64,000 nt of DNA, from contig NZ_JACJON010000042.1 in the NCBI RefSeq assembly GCF_014695585.1, forward strand, positions 34,338 to 98,337, given 5' to 3'. Both the position numbers and the translations under genes were made by a program. The notes beneath the pieces are model-generated. The model was not told the DNA's origin. It was given only the letters and a program-made list of their open reading frames with translations, and did no database searches. The DNA is from Microcoleus sp. FACHB-831. GTDB lineage: Bacteria > Cyanobacteriota > Cyanobacteriia > Cyanobacteriales > FACHB-T130. Below, piece by piece: positions 26,677 to 35,926 of the stretch. Every line of letters starts with the position of its first letter. Within the stretch, counting starts at the first letter, position 1.

Positions 26677-27537
26677 ATGATTGATGTAGTTTGGGACATG
26701 GAAACTGGCGATCCGGATGATTTTTTAACGCTATTGTTGTTAATTGGACACCCAGAAGTTAACCTCAAAGCTGTTACAATCACCCCCGGAACGCCAGATC
26801 AAATCGGACTGGTGAGATATGCGATCGCGGAATTTAATTTAGATATCCCTGTCGGCGCTTACAACATCGAACATCCCAAGCAATGCGTCTCTAAATGGCA
26901 CTACGATACTTATGGCAACATTCCCCCCTCCCGCGATGCAGAACCTGGGGGAGAAATTTTGCTGCGCTATTGCGATGAAAATACAACGCTAATTACAGGA
27001 TGTCCCCTCAAGAATGTGGGAAGCGCTATGAAGTTAAATTTCAAAGTGGGGCGTTTGTTTGCCCAAGGTGGATTTGCAGGCGAGGGTGTAGTTCCATCAG
27101 AAAAACAATTAGATAAGTTTAAAGGGATGGTGACTTGCCCTACTTACAACCTCAACGGCGATTCAAAATCTGCTCTCGCTGCGCTTTCTTATTCCGGCAT
27201 TAATATTAGACGATTTGTGTCTAAAAATGTCTGTCATGGAGTTTATTACGACCAAAATATGCACGAATATTTTGCAGCAGTTAAAGCCAAAAGTAAGTCT
27301 CTTGCATGGATTTGGCAGGGGATGGATGTTTACCTGCGATCGCACCAAAGCGGGAAGAAATTCCACGATCCTTTAGCAGCTTGCTGTGCTATTGATGAAT
27401 CTATCGCTACTTGGGCAGAGGTAGAGTTGTACCGCGAAAAAGGTCAGTGGGGGTCGAGATTATCTCCTGGTTCTGGGACGTGGATTATTATCGATTACGA
27501 TAGCGAGAAGTTTATCTCTACCTTGACAGCATATTGA
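26677..27537 (+). CDS. nucleoside hydrolase-like protein
   Basis: The 286-residue product opens with VVWDMETGDPDDFLTLLLL, a variant of the calcium-binding DxDxGxDD motif of inosine-uridine nucleoside hydrolases. KFHDPLAACCAID near the C terminus is the matching second Asp site. Such enzymes split ribonucleosides to base and ribose, feeding the nucleobase pathways upstream. The second Asp of the motif is Glu here (DMETGDPDD), so it is a divergent branch and its substrate may differ. Confidence 0.78.
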   Translation: MIDVVWDMETGDPDDFLTLLLLIGHPEVNLKAVTITPGTPDQIGLVRYAIAEFNLDIPVGAYNIEHPKQCVSKWHYDTYGNIPPSRDAEPGGEILLRYCDENTTLITGCPLKNVGSAMKLNFKVGRLFAQGGFAGEGVVPSEKQLDKFKGMVTCPTYNLNGDSKSALAALSYSGINIRRFVSKNVCHGVYYDQNMHEYFAAVKAKSKSLAWIWQGMDVYLRSHQSGKKFHDPLAACCAIDESIATWAEVELYREKGQWGSRLSPGSGTWIIIDYDSEKFISTLTAY

Positions 27538-27545
27538 GAAATAAC

Positions 27546-29285
27546 CTACGGACTTAATGACTGCGATCGCCCCGCCAACCTCTTATTGCTAATTAGCAGC
27601 TTTTCAAACTCAGCCGCTGGTATGGGACGGCTGAAAAAATAGCCCTGCATCGTGTCGCATTGCTGTTCGCAGAGAAAATTTAGTTCAGCTTCTGTTTCTA
27701 CACCTTCAGCCGTAACTTTTAGATTCAGGTTGTGAGCTAATTGAATCACGGCGTTCATAATAGCTGTATTTTGCGAATCGCTCGTAACATTGTGGACGAA
27801 GGAGCGATCGATTTTTAAAGTGTCAAAGGGAAATTGTTTCAGATAGCTCAAAGAAGCATAACCAGTGCCAAAATCATCGATTGCTATATGAATTCCCAAC
27901 TTTTTCAATTCATTTAAGGTAGCGATCGCGCCATCAGCATTTTCCACAAGGCTGCTTTCAGTAAGCTCTAATTCTAAAGCCGATGGATGCAGATTTATGT
28001 TTTCTAATATTTGCACTATCTTCTGGCTCAGATTCGGTTGAGAAAATTGACGCGCCGACAAATTAACGGATATCCGCGAAAAAGAAAAACCAGCATCTTG
28101 CCATATTTTCGTTTGGGTGCAAGCAGTTTGCAACACCCACTCGCCAATCGGAACAATTAAGCCTGTTTCTTCTGCTAAGGGAATAAATTCAGCAGGTGAA
28201 ACCATTCCTCGTGTGGGGGAAAGCCAACGCACTAAGGCTTCAGCACCGACGATATTACCAGATGAAAGCTCCACCAGCGGTTGATAGTAAACATGAAATT
28301 CGTTTCGTTCTACTGCACGCCGCAAACTTGTCTCAAGGACGAGTGCTTCAGCAGAGTTTACATCTATGTTTCCGGTGTAAAATTGATAATTATTCCCCCC
28401 CAGCTTTTGAGTGGAAAACATCGCCGCCGCCGCCCTCTTCATCAAATTCTCTATGTTCTCTCCTTCGCTGGGATAGAAGGCAATACCAATACTAGCCGTG
28501 ACAAAAAATTGACCGCAATCTAAGTTGAATGGTTCATTAAGATATAACAAAATACTATGGGCGACACTGGCTACCGTTTGTCTTTGGCCTAGAGTTGCTA
28601 GAATTACGACAAATTGATCGGCATTCAACCGAGCCACAGTGTCTTGCATGCTGAGAGTTTCACTTATGCGTTCGGCGATTTGTTTGATTAAGCGATCGCT
28701 ATCTTGATTTCGCAAACTGTCGGTGATGCGGCTGAACCGATCCAATCCTAGAAATAAAAGAGCGACGGAATTTTCTTGCCTATCGCTAATTATTTGAGCG
28801 AACCGTTCTCGCAATAGCAGGCGATTGGGAAGGTTAGTAACGCTGTCGTAATGGAGTAAGTGATTTAGTCTTTCTTCTGCCTGCCTGAGTGCTTGTGTAT
28901 AAGGTTTAGTAATGTTGGTTTGTCTTTTCAGTCGCGCTGCGATCGCCTTGAGCAGTTCAGTTGGCGTACAAGGCTTAGTTACATAGTCGTCTGCTCCCGA
29001 CTCCATTGCTTGGCGTAAATCAGCTCTTTCAGCCTTTGCAGTCAGGAAAATAAATGGAATTGCCGCTGTCACCGGATCTTGCCGCAATGCTGTTAAAACG
29101 CCATAACCATCGAGATCTGGCATCATCACGTCGCAAATTATTAAATCCGGTAATATTTCCCTCGCTATAGATACGCCCACTAAACCATTTTCTGCACCAG
29201 CAGCCTCGAAATCTTCTGCTGCTAGCAATTCTAAAATGTTTTCGCGGATGGGTTCTTCATCTTCAATAACTAAAATCTTTGTCAT
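27546..29285 (-). CDS. response regulator with degenerate GGDEF and intact EAL domains
   Basis: The REC domain (1-125) has Asp52 in LIICDVMMPD. The GGDEF domain (about 150-310) has NADQF where the active loop should read GGDEF, so diguanylate cyclase activity is unlikely. The EAL domain (about 325-570) keeps EALVRW, NLSARQF, IDDFGTGYASL and the EGVETEAE catalytic loop, so it should degrade cyclic di-GMP. The degenerate cyclase half may bind GTP as a regulator. It follows the giant histidine kinase gene 44 nt downstream on the same strand, its probable partner. Confidence 0.93.
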   Translation of the reverse strand: MTKILVIEDEEPIRENILELLAAEDFEAAGAENGLVGVSIAREILPDLIICDVMMPDLDGYGVLTALRQDPVTAAIPFIFLTAKAERADLRQAMESGADDYVTKPCTPTELLKAIAARLKRQTNITKPYTQALRQAEERLNHLLHYDSVTNLPNRLLLRERFAQIISDRQENSVALLFLGLDRFSRITDSLRNQDSDRLIKQIAERISETLSMQDTVARLNADQFVVILATLGQRQTVASVAHSILLYLNEPFNLDCGQFFVTASIGIAFYPSEGENIENLMKRAAAAMFSTQKLGGNNYQFYTGNIDVNSAEALVLETSLRRAVERNEFHVYYQPLVELSSGNIVGAEALVRWLSPTRGMVSPAEFIPLAEETGLIVPIGEWVLQTACTQTKIWQDAGFSFSRISVNLSARQFSQPNLSQKIVQILENINLHPSALELELTESSLVENADGAIATLNELKKLGIHIAIDDFGTGYASLSYLKQFPFDTLKIDRSFVHNVTSDSQNTAIMNAVIQLAHNLNLKVTAEGVETEAELNFLCEQQCDTMQGYFFSRPIPAAEFEKLLISNKRLAGRSQSLSP

Positions 29286-29329
29286 TATTTTTACTTATTA
29301 CTTGCTGATTGTTCTATTACTTATATTAA

Positions 29330-32300
29330 CTATGCTTGCGGGTGCAATGGCAAGTTAACAATAAATGTTGTGCCCACACCGACCCGACTCTCTAGCATAA
29401 TTTCTCCTCCATGCAAGTCAATAAAGTTTTTGATTATGGCTAATCCTAAGCCAGTGCCCGGAATTGTGCCCACATTAGTAGCCCGATGGAATGTTTCAAA
29501 TAATCGCGGTTGGTCTTCGGCGGGAATGCCAATTCCTTGGTCTTTAATTCGGAAGATAGCTTTATTTTTTTCGCAGGAAAGTTCGCATTCAATCCGACCG
29601 CCATTAGGTGAATATTTAATAGCATTAGATAGCAAATTGGTGAGAATGTGGTGCAATAGTTTTTCATCCATGCAAGCTTGGGGGCATTCCCCCTTAGCAA
29701 CAAAAGCGATCGCATAGTTAGAGCCAGCTGTAAGTTGCATTTCTGCGACAAGTTCGTGGCAGAAACTTTCAAGGTCTAGAGGTGCGGGGTGAAATTCCAG
29801 CTTGCCAGCTTCGGCTTTGCCAATCAGCAGCACGTCATCTAGCATGGTGGTCATGCGATGGACAGCCTTTTGAATGCGTTGCAGATGAGTTAATTTTTTT
29901 TCATCCGCCCATTTATAACCATAATTTTCTAATAACCCCGCCGAAAATAAAATAGTAGCTAACGGAGTCCTAAACTCGTGAGAAGTCATAGAAATAAAAC
30001 GGGATTTTAGTTCATTTAATTCCTTTTCTTTTGCTAAGGCATTGCGAACTTCTTCTTCTGCCCGCTTGCGTTGCATAAATAAACCTAATTCAGTTGAAGC
30101 TGAAATTAGTTCCATCAGTCGTTCGTCTTTATCGCGAGCTTCATACATAAAGAAGACTAAAACAGCCAGGACGTTATCGTTAGCAACTATAGGAATTCCT
30201 AAAGCGGATTTTAATCCGAAGTCCTTCGCGTGCTGTGCCCTGAAATAAACTTCATTAGGCTCAAGTGAAACATCTCGTCGCCACTCTGGTTCTTTCGATA
30301 TCCAGACGCGACCGGGAATTCCAAGGCCCGGTGGAAATGTCAAATTCTCACTCAAGTTTCGGAATTGCTCTAACCTACTATCGCGGCTATACCAAGCGGG
30401 GCTGCATTTCAGGGCAGTTCCATCCTCTCGTGGAATCCAAGCTTCTCCAAAATCCCAGCCTGTGGCTTCGCACACTTTCTCTAATGCCACTCTCAGCGCT
30501 GCGTGAAAGTCTGACGAATCAAAAATGGCTTGGGTCATAGATTGTAAGAAGCGAACTTCCTCCTCGGTACGCTTGCGCTCGGTGATGTCTTCGGCAACTC
30601 CTGCGATCCGGTAAATATGCCCAGCCGAGTTCCGGACTGGAAAGGCGCGATCGCGTATCCAACGAATTGTCCCATCCGGCCACACGATCCGGTACTCCTG
30701 TTCGCCCCCCTCACTGTAGAGCTTGCCAAGGGTAGCCGTCCTCGACTCGCGATCGTCTGGATGTATGGCCTCCAGCCATGAGCTAGGCTGCTGATAAAGG
30801 CTCGCGCAGGTTCTACCCCATACTTCCTCGTAGGCGGGACTGATGTAGAGCAGTTGGCGGGCATCTGGAGAAATCATCCAGAAGACTTCACGAATATTTT
30901 CTGCTAGTTGACGGAACCGCTCTTCCGACTCCCGCAGCGCTTCTTCGATTTGCTTGCGCTGGGTGATGTCGTGGATTGTGGCTGTACTGAATTGAGGGAC
31001 GCCGCCTGGACCGCGAATTAGAGCAACAGTCAAGAATCCCCAAGCTACTTGGCCATCTTTGCGGATGTAGCGCTTTTCCAACTGGTAAGAGTCGCGGTTT
31101 CCTTGAGCCAAATCTTGATAAAGCTCCCAATCTGGCATCAGATCGTCTGGATGAGTAAACTGGTTGAAAAGCATACCGTGCAGCTCTTCTTCCGAGTAAC
31201 CCAACAGCTCCCGAAACTTGGCGTTGGTTGCCAAGATCCGCCCCTCCAAACTTGTGAGCGATGCACCAATCGCTTCTTTTTCAAATATCGCTCGAAATCG
31301 CTCTTCACTCTCGCGCAGCACCGACTCAGCTTGCTTGCGACTGGTGATGTCTCGATCCATACCGCGATAGCCGCTAAATTTTCCATCGCTATCGAAAACT
31401 GGTACTCCGCTGCTTTCTAGGACAACCCAATAACCGTTTTTGTGGAGGTTTGTGTTTTCCAGACATGAGAAGGGCAATGCCTTGGCAGCAATTGGCCCAA
31501 AAATGTTGCCAACACGAAAGGCTTCTTCTGGAGGCATCAAGTCAAAGGGCGTCTTGCCCAATACTTCTGAGGGTTCGTAACCCAAGATGTCGCGCACTTT
31601 GGAGCTGGCGTAGGTGTAAACAGCGTTTTCATCCACCTCCCATACCCAATCGCTAGTGGTTTCGATTAAATTGCGGAAGCGCTCTTCGCTATGGCGCAGC
31701 GCCTCTTCCCTAGCTTGGCGATCGCTGATGTCGCGACAAACGCAAATCAATCCGCCATCTTCAATCAACGTCAGGGAAAGTTCCTGGGGAAATGTAGTGC
31801 CATCGAGTTTTTTGCCAGTTGCTTCTCCTCGCCACGACCCGTTTTGGAAGAGGATGGGAAAGATGTCTCGCTCAAATCTAGCAACTTCCTCTGGGTAATA
31901 TAACTCTTGCCACAAGTGGCCAAGGAGTTCCCCGGCGCTGTTGTATCCATATAAGTTGAGGTGAGAGCTATTCAGGTAAATGTATTTGCCATGTCGATCG
32001 AGAATGGCGATGCCTTCTTGTGCAGCTTCTACAGCAGCTAACTGTCGTTGCAGTGTCTCCTCAGACTGCTTGCGAGCGCTTATGTCCAGGTTTAGCCCAG
32101 CCATCCGCTCTGGCTGGCCGTTTTCGTCGTAAAAGACTTGGCCTTTACTCGCTAGCCACCGAATGGTACCGTCGGGCCAAACAATGCGGAATTCGATATC
32201 GTAGCCCTCCCGTTGGGCGATCGCTTGCTCTTGTGCCTTTACAACAAATTCGCGGTCATCTGGGTGAACTCTGGCGAGGAAGGTTTCATGGAGGTCGTCG

Positions 32301-35300
32301 AACGTGCCGACCTCAAGGCCAAACAGTGCGGCGAGGTTAGGCGACCAAGTTTCTTTGCCAGTCTGAATGTTCCAGTCCCAACTACCCATGCGAGCAGCTT
32401 CTAGAGCTACGCGCAGTCGCTCGTTACTTTCTTGCAGTGCCGCTTCTGCTCGCTTGCGCTCGCTGATGTCGCGCACCATCACTAAGACTTCATTTTCTCC
32501 GCTAAGAGCGATTCGAGCCTCTTGAGTCAAGATTTCGCCGTCTAGTGGAATTTGAAACTCATAGATTTGTACTTTGCCCGTAGAGAGTGCTTGCTGCACG
32601 TAATGCATTCGTTGCTGTGCTACCTCTAGGGGCAGGATATCGTATATATTTTGGCCGCGCATATCACGGCAGGTCTTTACATACTTAAAATTTATTGCTG
32701 GAATAAAATCAAAGTAGATGCCATCTCCGCTCATCCTAATTATCAAGTCAGGAATAGTCTCCAACAGGACGCGATTGGTTGCTTCGCTTTTACGCAGCGC
32801 CTCTTGGGCTTGCTTGCGACTGGTGATGTCCTGGTTTATACCGAGCATGCGTACTGGTTTGCCCGTTTCGTCATAGAAGACCTGACCTTTACTTGCTATC
32901 CAGCGAACGCTACCGTCGGGCCAAATGATACGGTATTCGGTATCGCAATTTTCCGACTGGTTGAGGATGCGGTATATCGCTTCTGTGACGAATTCGCGGT
33001 CATCTGGGTGAATTATGGCCAATAACGTTTCATAGGTGCCGTCGTAGGTGCCCACTTCCAAGCCAAAGAATTTTTCTTGGGTAGGACACCAAGTAATTTC
33101 CCCCGTCAGAAGCTGCCAGTCCCAAGTACCAAAGGGGCCAGCTTCTACGGCTAAACGCAGCCGTTCTTCACTTTTTTGCAGCGCAGCTTCCGCCTGCTTG
33201 CGATCGCTGATGTCTATCAACAAGCCATCCCAGAGAATATCTCCGTTTTCTTGCTTTTCAGGTCGGGAAATGCCTTGAAGCCATTTGACGTTCCCAGAGG
33301 GTGTGAGGACACGTCCCTCCCATTGCCAGGGTTGCAAGGTAGTGGCGGAGACAGCAAGTGCTTCCTCAAAGCTTTGGCGATCGCAAGTATGTATGCAATC
33401 GATAATCAAAGCAGCATTCTGCTGGATTTCCTCTGGCTCTAATTCATAGATTTCTCGACAACTGGCACTAACAAAAGGAAAAGCAAAAGAGCGATCGCCA
33501 CGCAGCAGGAACTGATAAATCATTCCCGGCACGTTGGCTGTCAGCTTTTGGAATTTAGCTTCGCTGCGTCGCAATGCTTCCTCTGTCTGCTGACGTTCGG
33601 CAATCTCCAACACCAGCTGATAGTTCAATTGGCGGTAAGCAAATGTACGTTCGGCAACTCTAGTTTCTAACTCCTGATTTGCCTCTCGTAGTAAGGCTTC
33701 TGCCTGCTTAAGTGGAGTAATGTCTGCACTTACGCCGACTATGCCTCTCCATACCCCTCGTTCGTCAAAAATAGGCGAGGCAGCCGCGATCGCGTTGAAG
33801 GTAGTGCCATCTCGCCGCTGAAGAATATATTCGCCTGATGTACTTTGGCCAAGCTGTAATCGAGCCATTTTGTCAGCACCTTGTTCGCGGGAAGTCTCTG
33901 TTGGGAGCATGATTTCCACAATATTGCGACCCAGTGCTTCCTCCTTCTTCCAGCCATATAGTGTTGAGGCAAATCGGTTCCAATAAGTAATATTGCCGTT
34001 AATATCCGTAGTGATAATAGCCTGTTGAACCAAATTAAGCAGGTGTGCCTGAAAGTGAATTTCTTTCTCTGCTTGCTTGCGCGAGCTGATATCCCGCACT
34101 ATAACCACAACTTCTGCTTCTGCGCTCTTAACAATGCGGGCTTCAAAATCGCGATCGCTGCCATTTAGTTGTAGTTGATACTCAAATATTTGAATTTTGT
34201 TAGTACGCAGAGCTTGCTCGATGTAGTGTAGAGCTTGCTCTGCTACTTCTTCAGGCAAAATTTGACTCACTTTGCTGCCAATAATTTCAGGCGTAGGAAG
34301 AAACAAATCCTCATCTTTTGCCGCTTTGTAATCTAAATAAATACCCTCTCGGTTGAGGCGAAACATCAGATCGGGGATCGCTGCTAAAAGTGCGCGATTT
34401 TTCGCTTCGCTGGCTTGTAGTGCTGATAAAGCTTGCTGGCGCTGGGTGATGTCGGTGGAAACGCCAATCAACCCGATGACTTTACTTTGCTCATCTCTTA
34501 GTGGCGTTGCTGCATTGTCAAACAGCGTGTCGCCAAGTGTTGAAATCCATCCATACTCTGCACCTGCCAAGACGCGGCGGATGTTTTCTAAAATATCGGG
34601 TTTTTGGTAGTAAAGCTCAAAGACTGAGTGCCCTACAACTTGACCCGGCTTAAGTCCTATAGGCTCCAGTCCTTTACCCTCTGAAAGGGTAAAAACACCT
34701 TCGCTATCTAGGGCATACAAAATAATAGGCGCATTGGTAACGACGGTACGCAGAAGCGATCGCTCCTTGCTTAGTTCTTCTTCAGCTTGCTTGCGACTGG
34801 TGATATCTGCGGTGCAGCCGTAATAATAAAGTACGCCGTCCTCTATAGCAGGTCGAGCTATAACTTCAAACCAGCGAGATCCTCTATGCAGCGTGTGAAA
34901 AAGATAAACAACTGTATAAGGTTCGCCTTTAGTTATAGCCTCCCCTGCTAACCTAAGACTTTCTTGCGACTCGTGCCCGGAATCTACGCGCTCATCCCAA
35001 ATTTGATGATTGTGAAGAAATTCCTCTCTGGAAATACCGCTAAGCTCGGTCATAATCTCGCTGGCATAGATAAACTGAGCCGTTGAGGGACAGAACTTCC
35101 AGACAAAACTGGGCAGCATATTGAAGATTTGACTAATTTCGGCAGCGCCGCGATCGATTAACTCTTGTGCTTGCTTGGAAGCAGTGATATCGCGGATTAG
35201 CCAGCGCAGGGCGATCGCCCTGCCTTCCTGATTTTTGACAGCAGACACCTTGAGAGCAGCGTTAATGGGCACGCTGTTCCGAGGTTGCAAGCATCCTTCC

Positions 35301-35794
35301 CACTCCTCCACCCCTTGCGCCTGAAGCATTAGGGCTAATTTAGAATAAAATTCTTCATGCTCTTTTTCGACAACGTAAACCAGCAGCGGTTTGCCCGCTA
35401 GAAACTTCTGCGAGACGTTGAGCAAAGTGGCTGCGGCGCAGTTGGCTTCCTGAATTACCCCATCGTTATCGGTTAGCAAGTAAGCATCTGGCGCGAACTC
35501 AAACAACTCTTGGTAGCGCTGGCGTTCTGCTACCAATGCTAGGCGAGCAACTGACAGTTCCTCATTCTGCCGACACAGTTGCTGGTTCTGCTGGTGCAGT
35601 TCCTCGTTGGCTATTTCCAGTTCTTCCAAGGCGTTGCTAATTTCATGGAACGCCGCCGTTATGATTTCCGGCTGTTGTTGCTGTGAAGCAGTTTCGCTTG
35701 TGCTGCATTGCAGTACTTCCAGACGCTGTTGCATCTGCCATATCTGCCTGCTCAAGTCGTTCAAGTCCACGCCCGTTCTCCCGCTTGCTGACAC
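29330..35794 (-). CDS. giant PAS-repeat sensor histidine kinase
   Basis: The 2154-residue protein has an N-terminal coiled coil (about 1-85). Thirteen PAS/PAC units follow; I count thirteen PAC ends of the D-I-[TS]-x-[RK] type, from RDITASKQAQ to EDITERKRTE. A GAF domain (about 1765-1915), HisKA with phospho-acceptor His in MTSHEFRTPL, and HATPase with NLLSNAIKYSPNGG and GTGLGLAI come next. No membrane segment and no receiver are seen, so it is a soluble multi-input kinase. Some PAS units are near copies (WDWQLLTGE and WDWNIQTGK units), evidence of internal duplication. The EAL regulator follows it. Confidence 0.95.
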   Translation of the reverse strand: MSASGRTGVDLNDLSRQIWQMQQRLEVLQCSTSETASQQQQPEIITAAFHEISNALEELEIANEELHQQNQQLCRQNEELSVARLALVAERQRYQELFEFAPDAYLLTDNDGVIQEANCAAATLLNVSQKFLAGKPLLVYVVEKEHEEFYSKLALMLQAQGVEEWEGCLQPRNSVPINAALKVSAVKNQEGRAIALRWLIRDITASKQAQELIDRGAAEISQIFNMLPSFVWKFCPSTAQFIYASEIMTELSGISREEFLHNHQIWDERVDSGHESQESLRLAGEAITKGEPYTVVYLFHTLHRGSRWFEVIARPAIEDGVLYYYGCTADITSRKQAEEELSKERSLLRTVVTNAPIILYALDSEGVFTLSEGKGLEPIGLKPGQVVGHSVFELYYQKPDILENIRRVLAGAEYGWISTLGDTLFDNAATPLRDEQSKVIGLIGVSTDITQRQQALSALQASEAKNRALLAAIPDLMFRLNREGIYLDYKAAKDEDLFLPTPEIIGSKVSQILPEEVAEQALHYIEQALRTNKIQIFEYQLQLNGSDRDFEARIVKSAEAEVVVIVRDISSRKQAEKEIHFQAHLLNLVQQAIITTDINGNITYWNRFASTLYGWKKEEALGRNIVEIMLPTETSREQGADKMARLQLGQSTSGEYILQRRDGTTFNAIAAASPIFDERGVWRGIVGVSADITPLKQAEALLREANQELETRVAERTFAYRQLNYQLVLEIAERQQTEEALRRSEAKFQKLTANVPGMIYQFLLRGDRSFAFPFVSASCREIYELEPEEIQQNAALIIDCIHTCDRQSFEEALAVSATTLQPWQWEGRVLTPSGNVKWLQGISRPEKQENGDILWDGLLIDISDRKQAEAALQKSEERLRLAVEAGPFGTWDWQLLTGEITWCPTQEKFFGLEVGTYDGTYETLLAIIHPDDREFVTEAIYRILNQSENCDTEYRIIWPDGSVRWIASKGQVFYDETGKPVRMLGINQDITSRKQAQEALRKSEATNRVLLETIPDLIIRMSGDGIYFDFIPAINFKYVKTCRDMRGQNIYDILPLEVAQQRMHYVQQALSTGKVQIYEFQIPLDGEILTQEARIALSGENEVLVMVRDISERKRAEAALQESNERLRVALEAARMGSWDWNIQTGKETWSPNLAALFGLEVGTFDDLHETFLARVHPDDREFVVKAQEQAIAQREGYDIEFRIVWPDGTIRWLASKGQVFYDENGQPERMAGLNLDISARKQSEETLQRQLAAVEAAQEGIAILDRHGKYIYLNSSHLNLYGYNSAGELLGHLWQELYYPEEVARFERDIFPILFQNGSWRGEATGKKLDGTTFPQELSLTLIEDGGLICVCRDISDRQAREEALRHSEERFRNLIETTSDWVWEVDENAVYTYASSKVRDILGYEPSEVLGKTPFDLMPPEEAFRVGNIFGPIAAKALPFSCLENTNLHKNGYWVVLESSGVPVFDSDGKFSGYRGMDRDITSRKQAESVLRESEERFRAIFEKEAIGASLTSLEGRILATNAKFRELLGYSEEELHGMLFNQFTHPDDLMPDWELYQDLAQGNRDSYQLEKRYIRKDGQVAWGFLTVALIRGPGGVPQFSTATIHDITQRKQIEEALRESEERFRQLAENIREVFWMISPDARQLLYISPAYEEVWGRTCASLYQQPSSWLEAIHPDDRESRTATLGKLYSEGGEQEYRIVWPDGTIRWIRDRAFPVRNSAGHIYRIAGVAEDITERKRTEEEVRFLQSMTQAIFDSSDFHAALRVALEKVCEATGWDFGEAWIPREDGTALKCSPAWYSRDSRLEQFRNLSENLTFPPGLGIPGRVWISKEPEWRRDVSLEPNEVYFRAQHAKDFGLKSALGIPIVANDNVLAVLVFFMYEARDKDERLMELISASTELGLFMQRKRAEEEVRNALAKEKELNELKSRFISMTSHEFRTPLATILFSAGLLENYGYKWADEKKLTHLQRIQKAVHRMTTMLDDVLLIGKAEAGKLEFHPAPLDLESFCHELVAEMQLTAGSNYAIAFVAKGECPQACMDEKLLHHILTNLLSNAIKYSPNGGRIECELSCEKNKAIFRIKDQGIGIPAEDQPRLFETFHRATNVGTIPGTGLGLAIIKNFIDLHGGEIMLESRVGVGTTFIVNLPLHPQA

Positions 35795-35926
35795 TTACAA
35801 TGAACTCACAATCAACTTTGAACTACATCAGCGTTTCCACCAGGTAGGCTAAAACGATATATAACTTAGTTGTGTTTTGTACTGAAACTACTTAAGTAAA
35901 TTTGAAGAGATTTTAGCCGCAGGTTG

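Noticed and set aside
28196..28523. Open frames on the plus strand inside the EAL regulator gene
   Set aside because: They are shadows of a well-supported minus-strand gene and show no domain sense.
29370..33442. Numerous plus-strand frames opposite the histidine kinase
   Set aside because: Antisense shadows; the kinase frame has thirteen recognisable PAS units over the same span.
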